64,000 nt of DNA. It comes from Gammaproteobacteria bacterium (GTDB taxonomy: Bacteria; Pseudomonadota; Gammaproteobacteria; Enterobacterales; Kangiellaceae). The DNA lies in the NCBI GenBank assembly GCA_013373375.1, contig JABXHY010000044.1, positions 1-64,000 on the forward strand, written 5' to 3'. Both the position numbers and the translations under genes were made by a program. The notes beneath the pieces were generated by a model. It was not told where the DNA came from. It searched no databases and was given only the letters and a program-made list of their open reading frames with translations. Each line of letters begins with the position of its first letter. The stretch's first letter is position 1. Below are positions 46,001-53,461 of the stretch, piece after piece.

Positions 46001-46219
46001 GGTGATTTATCTGAAAGTATTATAGTTACTGGAATTGTAGATACAAACGTAACAGGTGAGTATATTCTTACTTACCAAGTCAGCGATGACGCTGGCAATG
46101 CTGCATCTCCAGTCACTAGAACAGTGATTGTGAAAGCGAAAAAGAAATCTGGAGGATCAATATATTATACTTTGGTTCTTTTATTAGCAGGCGTAAAATT
46201 GAGAAGGCGCAATGCTTAA
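43094..46219 (+). CDS. Secreted M9-type collagenase-like metallopeptidase with GlyGly-CTERM-like tail
   Basis: I place the start at the ATG after GGAAAAAAA; a TTG 12 bases earlier is less likely. The product is about 1041 residues with a signal peptide to about residue 20. The catalytic site HEYTHYL (about residue 482) with the downstream glutamate in WLNEGSAEYLA is the signature of peptidase family M9 (microbial collagenases). One to two PKD-like domains, a DUF5011/Ig-like domain (LGDTFVDPGATATDNNDGDL) and a terminal GGS, hydrophobic stretch and LRRRNA follow. The tail fits a GlyGly-CTERM sorting signal. A strong terminator follows. Confidence 0.85.
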   Translation: MLRTITLLLVLMTSLNSWSTIYHDEQNKLTIGKSLNRFTNGLQPSKPAGLAQNAGKDILSESRETVPNSRIHAKAPIKACDLNEAVAIPDVELADYLIGLEQTCVSEFFYGDADLLSDFYTSDRIILIAEELVSRTTNYAIEHADILDRLLSILRAGYYNRYYDSELYSWDEFTPEVRAATLSVLNKFYESDVFWTLNDESHANAVFEWFLLIDVSESRVEFIPMFKQLLTRFNESFLQQYRWTNVYNSFFYTMLERGLHRERFRAAIEDDNELIGLLEVAANRNWLSTVEDGDYEYLIYNTFFYIGKMHGFDIFINQTEKLINKLLEEEQRFSYLWMSVATSINGWSDCNQFSAYNICKEAVKPELEQRLFPNTFKFDDGKMVVRTALELNKVESLYYAAKQVQAQFFRLTENDQPLPDDKNDTLTMVIYDSPNSYDLYQYFLNGIDTDNGGIYIEQDGTFYTYDRTEQDSIYSLEELFRHEYTHYLQARFSIHGVFGETVFYENNRITWLNEGSAEYLAHSTQYDGVLQRNIIVSQIANDSTRLSISEVVNSGYSGGFKFYRYGALLVDFLNKHHNEKITSIFDAIRNNNVDSFDALIDSIANSSELEAEFQVFIDDAIANLESLNNPSTLYIPARSLEFDSLTTVEELLVNQTSLTDAACTEYASSLEKRIRCTGKLETESPNAKELFNQELDETIQYLVEQSNDFDWYNLVCWFGDIALVNDDYSTTYTCETSIRPNGTERENILPLVSINHLDYIYDDYVNTLSATVIDFDSSSLTFEWKQLSGPTLVISNPNILEPNVVALESLLGHSNAELELTVSDGVGSISVSKSFNVYGYNSEPVLNAGSDRQVYYGDTIELIAEASDPEDQDLSYRWEYYGDIDLDLGSNSSARLSFTIPDGEQETSLTFVVYVSDGEREVSDNVQVTVSKPTDLEAPVITLKGQASITITLGDTFVDPGATATDNNDGDLSESIIVTGIVDTNVTGEYILTYQVSDDAGNAASPVTRTVIVKAKKKSGGSIYYTLVLLLAGVKLRRRNA

Positions 46220-46267
46220 GTTATTCTGCTTTTTTTGCAGTAAACTTATAAAAGACCTTTAGAGTTT

Positions 46268-46317
46268 CACCAAAATTAGAAGCACATTCATGATGCTTCT
46301 AATTTTGGTGAATATTT
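46268..46317 (+). terminator. Rho-independent terminator after the collagenase gene
   Basis: Perfect 17-bp arms (46268-46284 and 46294-46310) enclose a 9-base loop and are followed by AATATTTTT. It lies 48 bp after the stop. The stem is long but AT-rich. Confidence 0.7.
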
Positions 46318-46571
46318 TTGACTGTAACATTTCAAATTTTAGAATATTTCATTTTATTCATTACAATTAAGAATAGTTAATTGACATTCCTAGTTTCATC
46401 TAACAAAGCTAAAGCCTAAATATTTCTTCAAATACTATTAATAAACCCTTCATTTCTGGTTATTCTAATAGAACTATTCTCTTTCGCTAACCTTTGAATC
46501 ACCAACTTTAATCCAATTTTTAAAAAAATCAGCGGTTCATATTCAATGACTCATAGAAAAATGCTCGATAA

Positions 46572-46712
46572 TTATTAGTCAGAAAAGATTTGGAACTAAT
46601 AGAAATTGCCAGCTCACTTGGATATCTGGATCAAAGTTCGTTTACCAGAGCCTTCCGAACGCGGTTTCAATTACCACCAAAACAATTTCGAAAGCTTTAC
46701 GGGCAAGTGTAG
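46572..46712 (+). pseudogene. AraC-family regulator remnant (C-terminal HTH)
   Basis: The frame after a TAA reads LELIEIASSLGYLDQSSFTRAFRTRF and ends at TAG 46710 with PPKQFRKLYG. This is the characteristic second HTH motif of AraC regulators, including the usual stop shortly after. Everything upstream in frame is absent, so only the last 45 residues remain. It lies in the 500-bp gap after the collagenase gene. Confidence 0.75.
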
Positions 46713-46720
46713 AGGTTGAT

Positions 46721-47335
46721 TTACTTTTTCTGGAACTCGGCAAATATTTCGATATCAACCTTGTCACTCACCATGGGTATTGCGGTATCTATACCAAACT
46801 CGCTTCGCTTTAAAGAGCCTTGCGCAGAAAAACCAAGCGTATAATAGCCAGTAAGAACATTACTGGCTCCGCCATTAAAGGTGGCATTGAGTGAAATTGG
46901 TTTAGTAACACCCTTTAGCGTTAATTCAGCATTAAAAATAAAATTACCGTTTTCACCGGGCGATACAGAAAGCGTTTTAAAAGACGCGACTGGAAAACGT
47001 TGGCTATCAAACCAGTCATCATCACGAAGTGTTTCTTCTAAATCTTTATTATTAACATCGATGCTATTAATTTTAACTTGAGCATCCAGCCGCGTTTTAG
47101 ACATATTGTTAGGGTCAAAATCTAAGCTTGCGTCGAACTCATTAAATCGTCCGACGTAAGTCGATAAACCCAAGTGTTTGACTTTAAACAATACTGTAGT
47201 GTGTTCAGGATCGAGCTTATATTGTCCAGGTTTTAGCGACTCTATTTTTGTTTCGACATTGGGCGTTAAAAGCCATGCACAACCACTTGTGAGCAGAAGA
47301 GTTAAGCAAGCGGTTATTGCGATTCGGCTTTTCAT
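46721..47335 (-). CDS. YceI family lipoprotein
   Basis: I place the start at the ATG at 47335, giving a lipoprotein signal (LLTSGC); the longer frame to 47419 overlaps the VOC gene and lacks a signal at the N-terminus. The mature part is a YceI lipocalin-like domain: GQYKLDPEHTTVLFKVKHLGLS, FNEFDASLDFDP, LKGVTKPISL and a final FGI...VSDKVDIEIFAEF. YceI proteins bind isoprenoid chains in the periplasm. The gene lies 28 bp after the VOC gene. Confidence 0.88.
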   Translation of the reverse strand: MKSRIAITACLTLLLTSGCAWLLTPNVETKIESLKPGQYKLDPEHTTVLFKVKHLGLSTYVGRFNEFDASLDFDPNNMSKTRLDAQVKINSIDVNNKDLEETLRDDDWFDSQRFPVASFKTLSVSPGENGNFIFNAELTLKGVTKPISLNATFNGGASNVLTGYYTLGFSAQGSLKRSEFGIDTAIPMVSDKVDIEIFAEFQKK

Positions 47336-47363
47336 TGAGTTCTCACTAAAAGATAAGCAAAGT

Positions 47364-47723
47364 TTACGACACTTGATAGAGCGCGCACACAGCACCCGCA
47401 GGGTCTTCAATAATCGCAAACTTTCCGTTTTTAGTTGCCGGTTTTAGTATTTTGCCACCGAGCTTTTCACAGGCCGCTAATGACTCAACTAAATCATCTA
47501 CCGCGAGATAAACAAGCCATACTGGAGGGATATCTGAATTCGAGCCTCGAGCATGGCAAATACCAGCGTCAGGGTCTTCATTTCCATTAGACTTCATATT
47601 AAAGTCGTCGTAATCCCCCATGCCAACGGGTTCAGATTCCCATCCCACTACTTCTTTGTAGAAATCCTTTAAACCCTCAGCATTTGGAACTGTTATATCA
47701 GTCCAAACAATTTTTGAGTTCAT
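47364..47723 (-). CDS. VOC (glyoxalase/bleomycin resistance-like) family protein
   Basis: The 119-residue protein has paired betaalphabetabetabeta units: KIVWTDITVPNAEGLKDFYKEVVGW and PPVWLVYLAVDDLVESLAACEKLGG, ending in FAIIEDPAGAVCALYQ. The metal-ligand pattern is partial (D9 in place of a first His; E110 region), so the activity may be non-enzymatic. It lies between the YceI gene and the alkaline phosphatase gene, all on one strand. Confidence 0.85.
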   Translation of the reverse strand: MNSKIVWTDITVPNAEGLKDFYKEVVGWESEPVGMGDYDDFNMKSNGNEDPDAGICHARGSNSDIPPVWLVYLAVDDLVESLAACEKLGGKILKPATKNGKFAIIEDPAGAVCALYQVS

Positions 47724-47751
47724 GGTGAAGGTCCTATTGTTTTTCTATACC

Positions 47752-49125
47752 TTAATGCAACTCCAGCCACTGATGCAAGGTTTGACCAATTTTTGTATTA
47801 TCATTGACGCCTCGAAACGCTTCTGAACCAGGTCCAAACCCGTACAAATACACATCAACGCCAGTGTGGCCACGAGTAGTCCATCCGGTACGTGTCGCTC
47901 GATTAATCACATCCGATAAAAATCTCGAAATCTTTTTTTCTTCAAATCCGTCTTCCTTAATTTTTTTAAATTCTTTTTCTTCCTTTTTATTTAACTCAAT
48001 TCCCGTTTCATTTAAGAAAGTCGATAGCGATTTGTCTTTGTGCACTATTTTGGTGTGCGCATTTAAAGACTGCTTTAAGCGTCGAATAGGCCCCATATTA
48101 AACTCGTAATAATTTTCACCTTCATATCGAGCACCAATCGATAAACCGCCAGTTTCATGGTCAGCAGTAATCAACACTATTGTTTCACCATCTTTTTTAG
48201 CAAAATCGATTGCTACTTTAATTGCGTCGGCAAAGTCTTCCATTTCCGATACCGTACCGGCAATATTATTATCGTGAGAAAACCAATCAATTTGACTGCC
48301 TTCAACCATTAAGAAAAATCCCTTTTCATTATTAAGCTGCTGGATCGCAGAGGTAGTTAGCTCTGCCAAAGAAGGATCATTGTCCGTTCGTTCCATAACT
48401 GGAGCGATTGCGATATCGCCAAACAATCCTGCAATTTTACCTGACGCTTGGTTGAGTTGTTTCTTGTCTGTAACAATAGTGAAATCTAATTGCTCCAGCT
48501 CTGAAATTAAATCGCGATCCTCACGCTTAAAGTAAGACATTCCACCACCTAAAAATACATCGATAACCGGCTCTCCATTCAAGCGGTTATCAACAAAAGA
48601 ATCCGCAATGGCGTTATACTCGCGACGACTTTCAACATGTGCGATGAAGGCAGCAGGAGTCGCATGAGTAATTTGTGCGGTGGCTACTAATCCTGTTTTT
48701 TTGCCACGCTTTTTTGCGTGTTCAAGTACTGTGGTTTTTCTTTCCAATTTATCATTAATACCCAAAGCGCCATTAAATGTTTTTGCGCCGGCACTGTAAG
48801 CAGTTGCAGAGGCGGCAGAATCGGTCACTAAAAATACATCTTTGCTGTGTGCCTGCCCTCTCTCTTCACCATTGACTTTTCCGATAGGATCGGTCGTCAA
48901 TGTTCCAACTAGATATTGATCGAAAAATAACGGATCTACATTGTCCGTTTTCGGAGAGTCTAACTTTAAGCGCAGAGCTTTTATTTGTCCCGGTCCCATT
49001 CCATCGCCAATCATTAAGATGACATTTTTGGGTTTATGATCGTTCGCCACCAAAGGCAAACAGAAAAACAGAAAAGTAAAAAACGTAAAGACAAAATTAG
49101 ATACGTATTTAATATTAAAGGTCAT
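47752..49125 (-). CDS. Periplasmic alkaline phosphatase
   Basis: The 457-residue enzyme has a signal peptide to about residue 28, MIGDGMG (D41 metal ligand), nucleophile S103 in TDSAASATA, ITADHETGG (metal ligands) and a final GHTGVDVYLYGFGP with the last histidine. The family hydrolyses phosphomonoesters with zinc and magnesium. An acidic/basic helical insert of about 40 residues (KKEEKEFKKIKEDGFEEKK) precedes the last active-site motif. The gene overlaps nfi by 11 bp. Confidence 0.9.
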   Translation of the reverse strand: MTFNIKYVSNFVFTFFTFLFFCLPLVANDHKPKNVILMIGDGMGPGQIKALRLKLDSPKTDNVDPLFFDQYLVGTLTTDPIGKVNGEERGQAHSKDVFLVTDSAASATAYSAGAKTFNGALGINDKLERKTTVLEHAKKRGKKTGLVATAQITHATPAAFIAHVESRREYNAIADSFVDNRLNGEPVIDVFLGGGMSYFKREDRDLISELEQLDFTIVTDKKQLNQASGKIAGLFGDIAIAPVMERTDNDPSLAELTTSAIQQLNNEKGFFLMVEGSQIDWFSHDNNIAGTVSEMEDFADAIKVAIDFAKKDGETIVLITADHETGGLSIGARYEGENYYEFNMGPIRRLKQSLNAHTKIVHKDKSLSTFLNETGIELNKKEEKEFKKIKEDGFEEKKISRFLSDVINRATRTGWTTRGHTGVDVYLYGFGPGSEAFRGVNDNTKIGQTLHQWLELH

Positions 49126-49846
49126 GTTGTAAACCTACAGCAGTTAATTCGTGAAGCATTTTTTTTGAAAGACGAGAAGAGGCAACTTGATCCGCGATCC
49201 TCGTTGGCTCAGGTAGTTTAAAACCGCGCGAATAATAGCACACCCAATTACCGGCGTCTTCAACCGACATTAAGTGCCCTGGCGATACAAAAACTGGTTT
49301 TACATTAACTCTGGTACGAATGACCAGACCAACAGTTTCATCTTTAAATTGCAAAGGAGTCGATGCAAATAAAGTATTCGATGGTTCGACAAAATCCCCT
49401 ACGAGTCGTTTTTTTGCAACACCTATGGTTGGTAAATCAAGTTCAACGCCCAAGTGAGACGCGATGCCAAAACGTCTGGGATGTGCAATGCCTTGACCAT
49501 CGCACAAAATCATTGAAGGTAACTCACTTAACTTATTTAAAGCCCCCAATACAACAGGTAGCTCTCGAAATGACAAATAACCGGGAATATAGGGAATGGT
49601 CGGCAAAGCTTCGAATATTGCTAGCTCTTTGATTTGCAGAGTTTGACTGTCGAACAGAACAGCGCTCGCTTTAAGTTTTCCAGACTCGTTGTTAATTCCA
49701 ACATCTACTCCGGCAACTGTTGGAAAGCGGCGACACATATCATCGCTGTTCCAAGAACCTGCTGAGAGTTTGCTCAAATTGATTTGCGAAGCCAACGATA
49801 ATTGCAGTTGCTTTAAACCACTAACCGACGATCTACTGATAATCAT
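49115..49846 (-). CDS. nfi: Endonuclease V (deoxyinosine 3' endonuclease)
   Basis: The 243-residue enzyme carries all family landmarks: D48 in VAGVDVG, the wedge motif PYIPGYLSFRE (Y86 to E95), D116 in LCDGQGIAHPRRFGIASHLG and K146 in GVAKKRLVG. It nicks DNA near deoxyinosine, removing deaminated adenine. It overlaps the phosphatase gene by 11 bp, so transcription is shared but the functions are unrelated. Length and motifs are normal. Confidence 0.95.
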   Translation of the reverse strand: MIISRSSVSGLKQLQLSLASQINLSKLSAGSWNSDDMCRRFPTVAGVDVGINNESGKLKASAVLFDSQTLQIKELAIFEALPTIPYIPGYLSFRELPVVLGALNKLSELPSMILCDGQGIAHPRRFGIASHLGVELDLPTIGVAKKRLVGDFVEPSNTLFASTPLQFKDETVGLVIRTRVNVKPVFVSPGHLMSVEDAGNWVCYYSRGFKLPEPTRIADQVASSRLSKKMLHELTAVGLQHDL

Positions 49847-49874
49847 TATTTCCTATAAACAAAACGAGTTCGGA

Positions 49875-50348
49875 TTATAACGAAATCAATGAAAACAGCG
49901 GAAGACTTATGGCTATCAACAAAACCACTTTACTCACTTTTGCACTTTTCACCGGCGTCGAGTGATCAGATTGTTGCCATTGAGCTAGCATCGTCTGGTG
50001 TACCTTAGCCTGTTGCTCTTGTGTAATACGGCCGGTGTCAACATAGCGATGATAAAGCCTTACTTGGTAAGCATCAGAGTAGAATACGCCAAGCTCCAGT
50101 AGTTCATGAATGACCTTTTGGTATTCTTCCAGCCAGTTTTTTGAATAATGCTTGGCTTCCCAAAGCTCTCCTTGCTTTAAATCGTAACAGTGTCGCATTA
50201 GCCAACTGTCGAGCTGTTCACGGCGGCGAAGTGTAAAGTTTTGATCGAGCGCCTGAGCAAGCGCTCGGTACGCGTACGAATGATGTTCATTCTGGCTAGC
50301 AATTGAAAACTGAATTTCAACATCATCAATTGAGCTGTCAATCATCAC
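49875..50348 (-). CDS. Tail-anchored protein, unknown
   Basis: The 157-residue protein is soluble and Gln/His/Tyr-rich with a single C-terminal hydrophobic segment (about residues 138-156), so it is probably tail-anchored. The helical part (EEYQKVIHELLELGVFYSDAYQVRLYHRYVDTGRITQEQQAKV) has a SHOCT-like flavour. It is 28 bp upstream of nfi. No function can be named. Confidence 0.6.
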   Translation of the reverse strand: MMIDSSIDDVEIQFSIASQNEHHSYAYRALAQALDQNFTLRRREQLDSWLMRHCYDLKQGELWEAKHYSKNWLEEYQKVIHELLELGVFYSDAYQVRLYHRYVDTGRITQEQQAKVHQTMLAQWQQSDHSTPVKSAKVSKVVLLIAISLPLFSLISL

Positions 50349-50472
50349 GGCAACCCTGGTAACTGTTCATATGATGCTAGATTAGCGTTCATTTTTTACA
50401 CAGTTATGACAATTTCACTGTTTATTTCCGATCCAGATAATAGAAAGACTGAGGCGACTAACATCAACGCAG

Positions 50473-51678
50473 CTAAGCGTAGGACTCTTGTCTTCGAATG
50501 CTTTGAGAATAACGGTCGAACGCGACCAGCAACAATAGCAGTACTGTAGTATGAAAGAAGTCTACCCGAACGTTATCAAACCAGAGTAAACCTAGCTCAA
50601 TCAAGAAGACACTGCCAATCAACATCCATGCATACCAATAGAACTGCTTTCGTTTTTCAAATGGGTGCCGAGTAATAAGAAACGCGGCCGAACCCAATAG
50701 AAAAACAGTGTGCAGTAGCATCGAACTGTTATTCCAGGTGTTACTGTGAAAAAAGTTAGCAAAAGGAATAATCGTAATATCCGATGGTACACTGTGAAAT
50801 TGAAATGGGTACCAAAGCGCCGATAGTAACCATCCCACAATCATACCCACCAAAACGGCGACAGGAATTCGACTCAAAAATTGATACGACAAAACGGCTG
50901 TTAACGCGCCTATCAAACCAGGTAATGCAATAATATTTCTTAACAACAATGCTTGCAGCAGCATGATAAGGAGCAATAGTAACAAGCGTTTTAAGAGCGT
51001 GAACTGCTCGGGCAGTGCAATATCCAATAACCACCAAAATAAAGACCAATAGAGCCACGCTTCAATCAAATAAAATGGCGTTAATAAATGCCAGTGCATC
51101 AAAGGACGAAAACTGAATTGAAACTGCTCAAGGCTTAATGACGGAATAAATGGAAATAATAAAAAACCTAGCCAGCAAAACACTAAAAAAATCGGAATGA
51201 CTCTTTCCATCAGGTCAACGCGATCGTCTTTTAATGATGTTTTAGACACCGCCAATACTATTACTGCAATGGTTGCACCGACTATCGAGCCAATCACGTT
51301 CGCCCAGGTATCGCTCATGCTGGCAACCCGTGTTGGTAATGCCATTTGTAGTAGTTGTAGCAAAGTAGCAAAAATGAAACTGCTGCCGATAATAAGTATC
51401 AAAGACACTATTACTGAAAAAGCATAAGGCGAGTACAGCGATAGATTATTCACAAATTGACTTTGGGCAAGCCGGGACCGACCCACCATAAAACCGAAAA
51501 AGCCTGCAGGAACAAATAACAAAACATTACCCAGTATGTCACCACGGGATGTTCGGTAACTGAGATCCCAAAACCACTCCCATCCGGGCTCTTGAGCAAA
51601 CAAACTGAAGTTAAAGTTAAACGGGTAAAGTGAGCCATAGGTAATGATAATAATGACTACGCCCAATACACGCCGCAT
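50473..51678 (-). CDS. VanZ-like family membrane protein
   Basis: This 401-residue protein with about ten membrane helices carries the VanZ pattern in its first 150 residues: YPFNF, DILGNVLLFVPAGFFGF and LLQLLQMALPTRVASMSDTWANVIGSIVG. The family is associated with teicoplanin resistance in Enterococcus and with polysaccharide/exosortase loci in proteobacteria. Here it is divergent from the exosortase-A-associated ligase gene, the context in which such VanZ proteins are often seen. Confidence 0.85.
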   Translation of the reverse strand: MRRVLGVVIIIITYGSLYPFNFNFSLFAQEPGWEWFWDLSYRTSRGDILGNVLLFVPAGFFGFMVGRSRLAQSQFVNNLSLYSPYAFSVIVSLILIIGSSFIFATLLQLLQMALPTRVASMSDTWANVIGSIVGATIAVIVLAVSKTSLKDDRVDLMERVIPIFLVFCWLGFLLFPFIPSLSLEQFQFSFRPLMHWHLLTPFYLIEAWLYWSLFWWLLDIALPEQFTLLKRLLLLLLIMLLQALLLRNIIALPGLIGALTAVLSYQFLSRIPVAVLVGMIVGWLLSALWYPFQFHSVPSDITIIPFANFFHSNTWNNSSMLLHTVFLLGSAAFLITRHPFEKRKQFYWYAWMLIGSVFLIELGLLWFDNVRVDFFHTTVLLLLLVAFDRYSQSIRRQESYA

Positions 51679-51846
51679 GGCAGTCCTTTTCTGATTACTG
51701 ACGTTTATATCGATGCATGCTACACTATGCGCCTAAATATGCCAATTAATAACCTTTTATCAAAGAGTTACAGGATATTCGGACCCTCAACTGAATGAGC
51801 CTTTTTGACCTTTTATTGACACTTGAAACACGTTCGGGTGTTACTC

Positions 51847-53406
51847 ATGACTGATTTGTTGCACCAATTAATCGAACAGACTGCCAAACGCTCACCTGGT
51901 CGAATTGCGTTGATTCATAAAACTGAACAACTCACTTACCAACAACTCGATCAACAAATGCAAGCGTTTGCCCAGCAATTGTTGTCGCTCGATCTGCAAA
52001 GCGGTGATCGCGTCGCTGTTTACCTTCCAAAACAATTCGAAACTGTTATCGCTTTGTTTGGTGCGCAGCAAGCTGGCGGTGTTATGGTACCGGTTAATCC
52101 TCAGTTAAAGCCCAAACAGGTCAGTCATATTTTAAATGACTCACAAGCTCGAGTGCTCGTGACATCATCCACTCGCTATGAGCAGATAAAACCAGAGTTC
52201 GCCGATGGCAATTCATTAACCGTGATATTGATTGATAAGACAGTCGACAACACTGAGCAATGGCTGCAAACGACTTGTGAAACAAAGCTTGAGCCGCATC
52301 GCCGAATTAGTAAAGATCTCGCCGCATTGTTATACACGTCTGGTAGCACTGGCCAACCCAAAGGTGTCATGTTGTCTCATCTGAATATGGTGGAAGGCGC
52401 GAAAAGCGTTGCTCACTATCTTGAGAACTCAGCCGAGGATCGACTGCTTGCATTACTGCCATTAAGTTTTGATTATGGCTTAAGCCAATTGACCACCGCT
52501 TTTTTGACCGGAGCATCTGTCGTATTGCTCGATTATTTGTTACCAAGAGATGTAATTAAAGCCGTAGTCAAATATGAAATTACTGGTTTAGCTGCCGTTC
52601 CTCCCGTATGGATACAGTTGGCCGATCTTGATTGGCCAGAAGAAGCTCAATCAATCCGTTACTTCACCAACAGCGGCGGAGCTATGCCACCTAAGGTAGT
52701 CGAAACGCTGCAAACAAAGCTGCCAGCTGCAAAACCGTTTTTAATGTATGGTTTAACCGAAGCCTTTCGAAGCAGTTATCTGGAACCCAATCAAGTGACG
52801 AAGCGCCCCACGTCAATTGGCAAGGCTATTCCAAATGCCCAGTTATTGGTTATAAATGCTGATGGTGAGCTATGTGAAGCCAATCAGCCTGGCGAATTAG
52901 TCCATCGTGGCGTTCATGTTTCCATGGGTTACTGGCAGGCACCAGAAAAAACAGCAGAGAAATTCCGCCCTTTGCCTGAGTTGATATGCCAGCAACTTGG
53001 CATCGATAAAGACGAAATTGCTGTATGGTCTGGAGATACCGTGATGCAAGATGAGCAAGGTTATCTATACTTTGCCGGTCGTCAGGATGAAATGATTAAG
53101 TCATCGGGTTACCGTATTAGCCCAGCAGAAATCGAAGATGAACTTTATCATCTAGCAGCACTTAGAGAGATTGCCGCCTTTGGTCTCGAACATCCTAAAT
53201 TAGGGCAAGCAGTCTGCTTAGCCATTGCGGGCTCCGGCGAAAAAGTAGAATTAGAGCAAGCGGTACTGCAACGCTGTCGCGCACAGCTGCCAAATTTTAT
53301 GATGCCACAAGCAATATTCTGGTACGATCAACTTCCCAAAAATCCTAATGGGAAGCTGGATCGAGCAGGCTTAAGTAAAACGCATGCCGAACACTTTAAT
53401 GGTTAA
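51847..53406 (+). CDS. Acyl-CoA ligase (AMP-forming), exosortase A system-associated type
   Basis: I place the start at the ATG after GGGTG; a TTG at 51823 gives eight extra residues. The product is an ANL-superfamily enzyme with ALLYTSGSTGQPKGVMLSH (AMP-binding), FLMYGLTE, YFAGRQDEMIKSSGYRISPAEIE and the catalytic lysine in KNPNGKLDR. Its N-terminal half matches what I recall of TIGR03098, the ligase of exosortase-A loci. It activates a carboxylic acid as adenylate, normally with a partner carrier protein that is missing nearby. The decarboxylase gene follows 55 bp later. Confidence 0.85.
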   Translation: MTDLLHQLIEQTAKRSPGRIALIHKTEQLTYQQLDQQMQAFAQQLLSLDLQSGDRVAVYLPKQFETVIALFGAQQAGGVMVPVNPQLKPKQVSHILNDSQARVLVTSSTRYEQIKPEFADGNSLTVILIDKTVDNTEQWLQTTCETKLEPHRRISKDLAALLYTSGSTGQPKGVMLSHLNMVEGAKSVAHYLENSAEDRLLALLPLSFDYGLSQLTTAFLTGASVVLLDYLLPRDVIKAVVKYEITGLAAVPPVWIQLADLDWPEEAQSIRYFTNSGGAMPPKVVETLQTKLPAAKPFLMYGLTEAFRSSYLEPNQVTKRPTSIGKAIPNAQLLVINADGELCEANQPGELVHRGVHVSMGYWQAPEKTAEKFRPLPELICQQLGIDKDEIAVWSGDTVMQDEQGYLYFAGRQDEMIKSSGYRISPAEIEDELYHLAALREIAAFGLEHPKLGQAVCLAIAGSGEKVELEQAVLQRCRAQLPNFMMPQAIFWYDQLPKNPNGKLDRAGLSKTHAEHFNG

Positions 53407-53461
53407 AAATCGGGTTAGGTAAACCTTATCCGATTGTCACTTAACTGGGAACCAAGCGCTC

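Noticed and set aside
46139-46219. PEP-CTERM sorting signal
   Set aside because: There is no PEP motif; the GGS start and basic end fit GlyGly-CTERM better. The exosortase-associated enzymes are therefore not evidence that this protein is an exosortase substrate.
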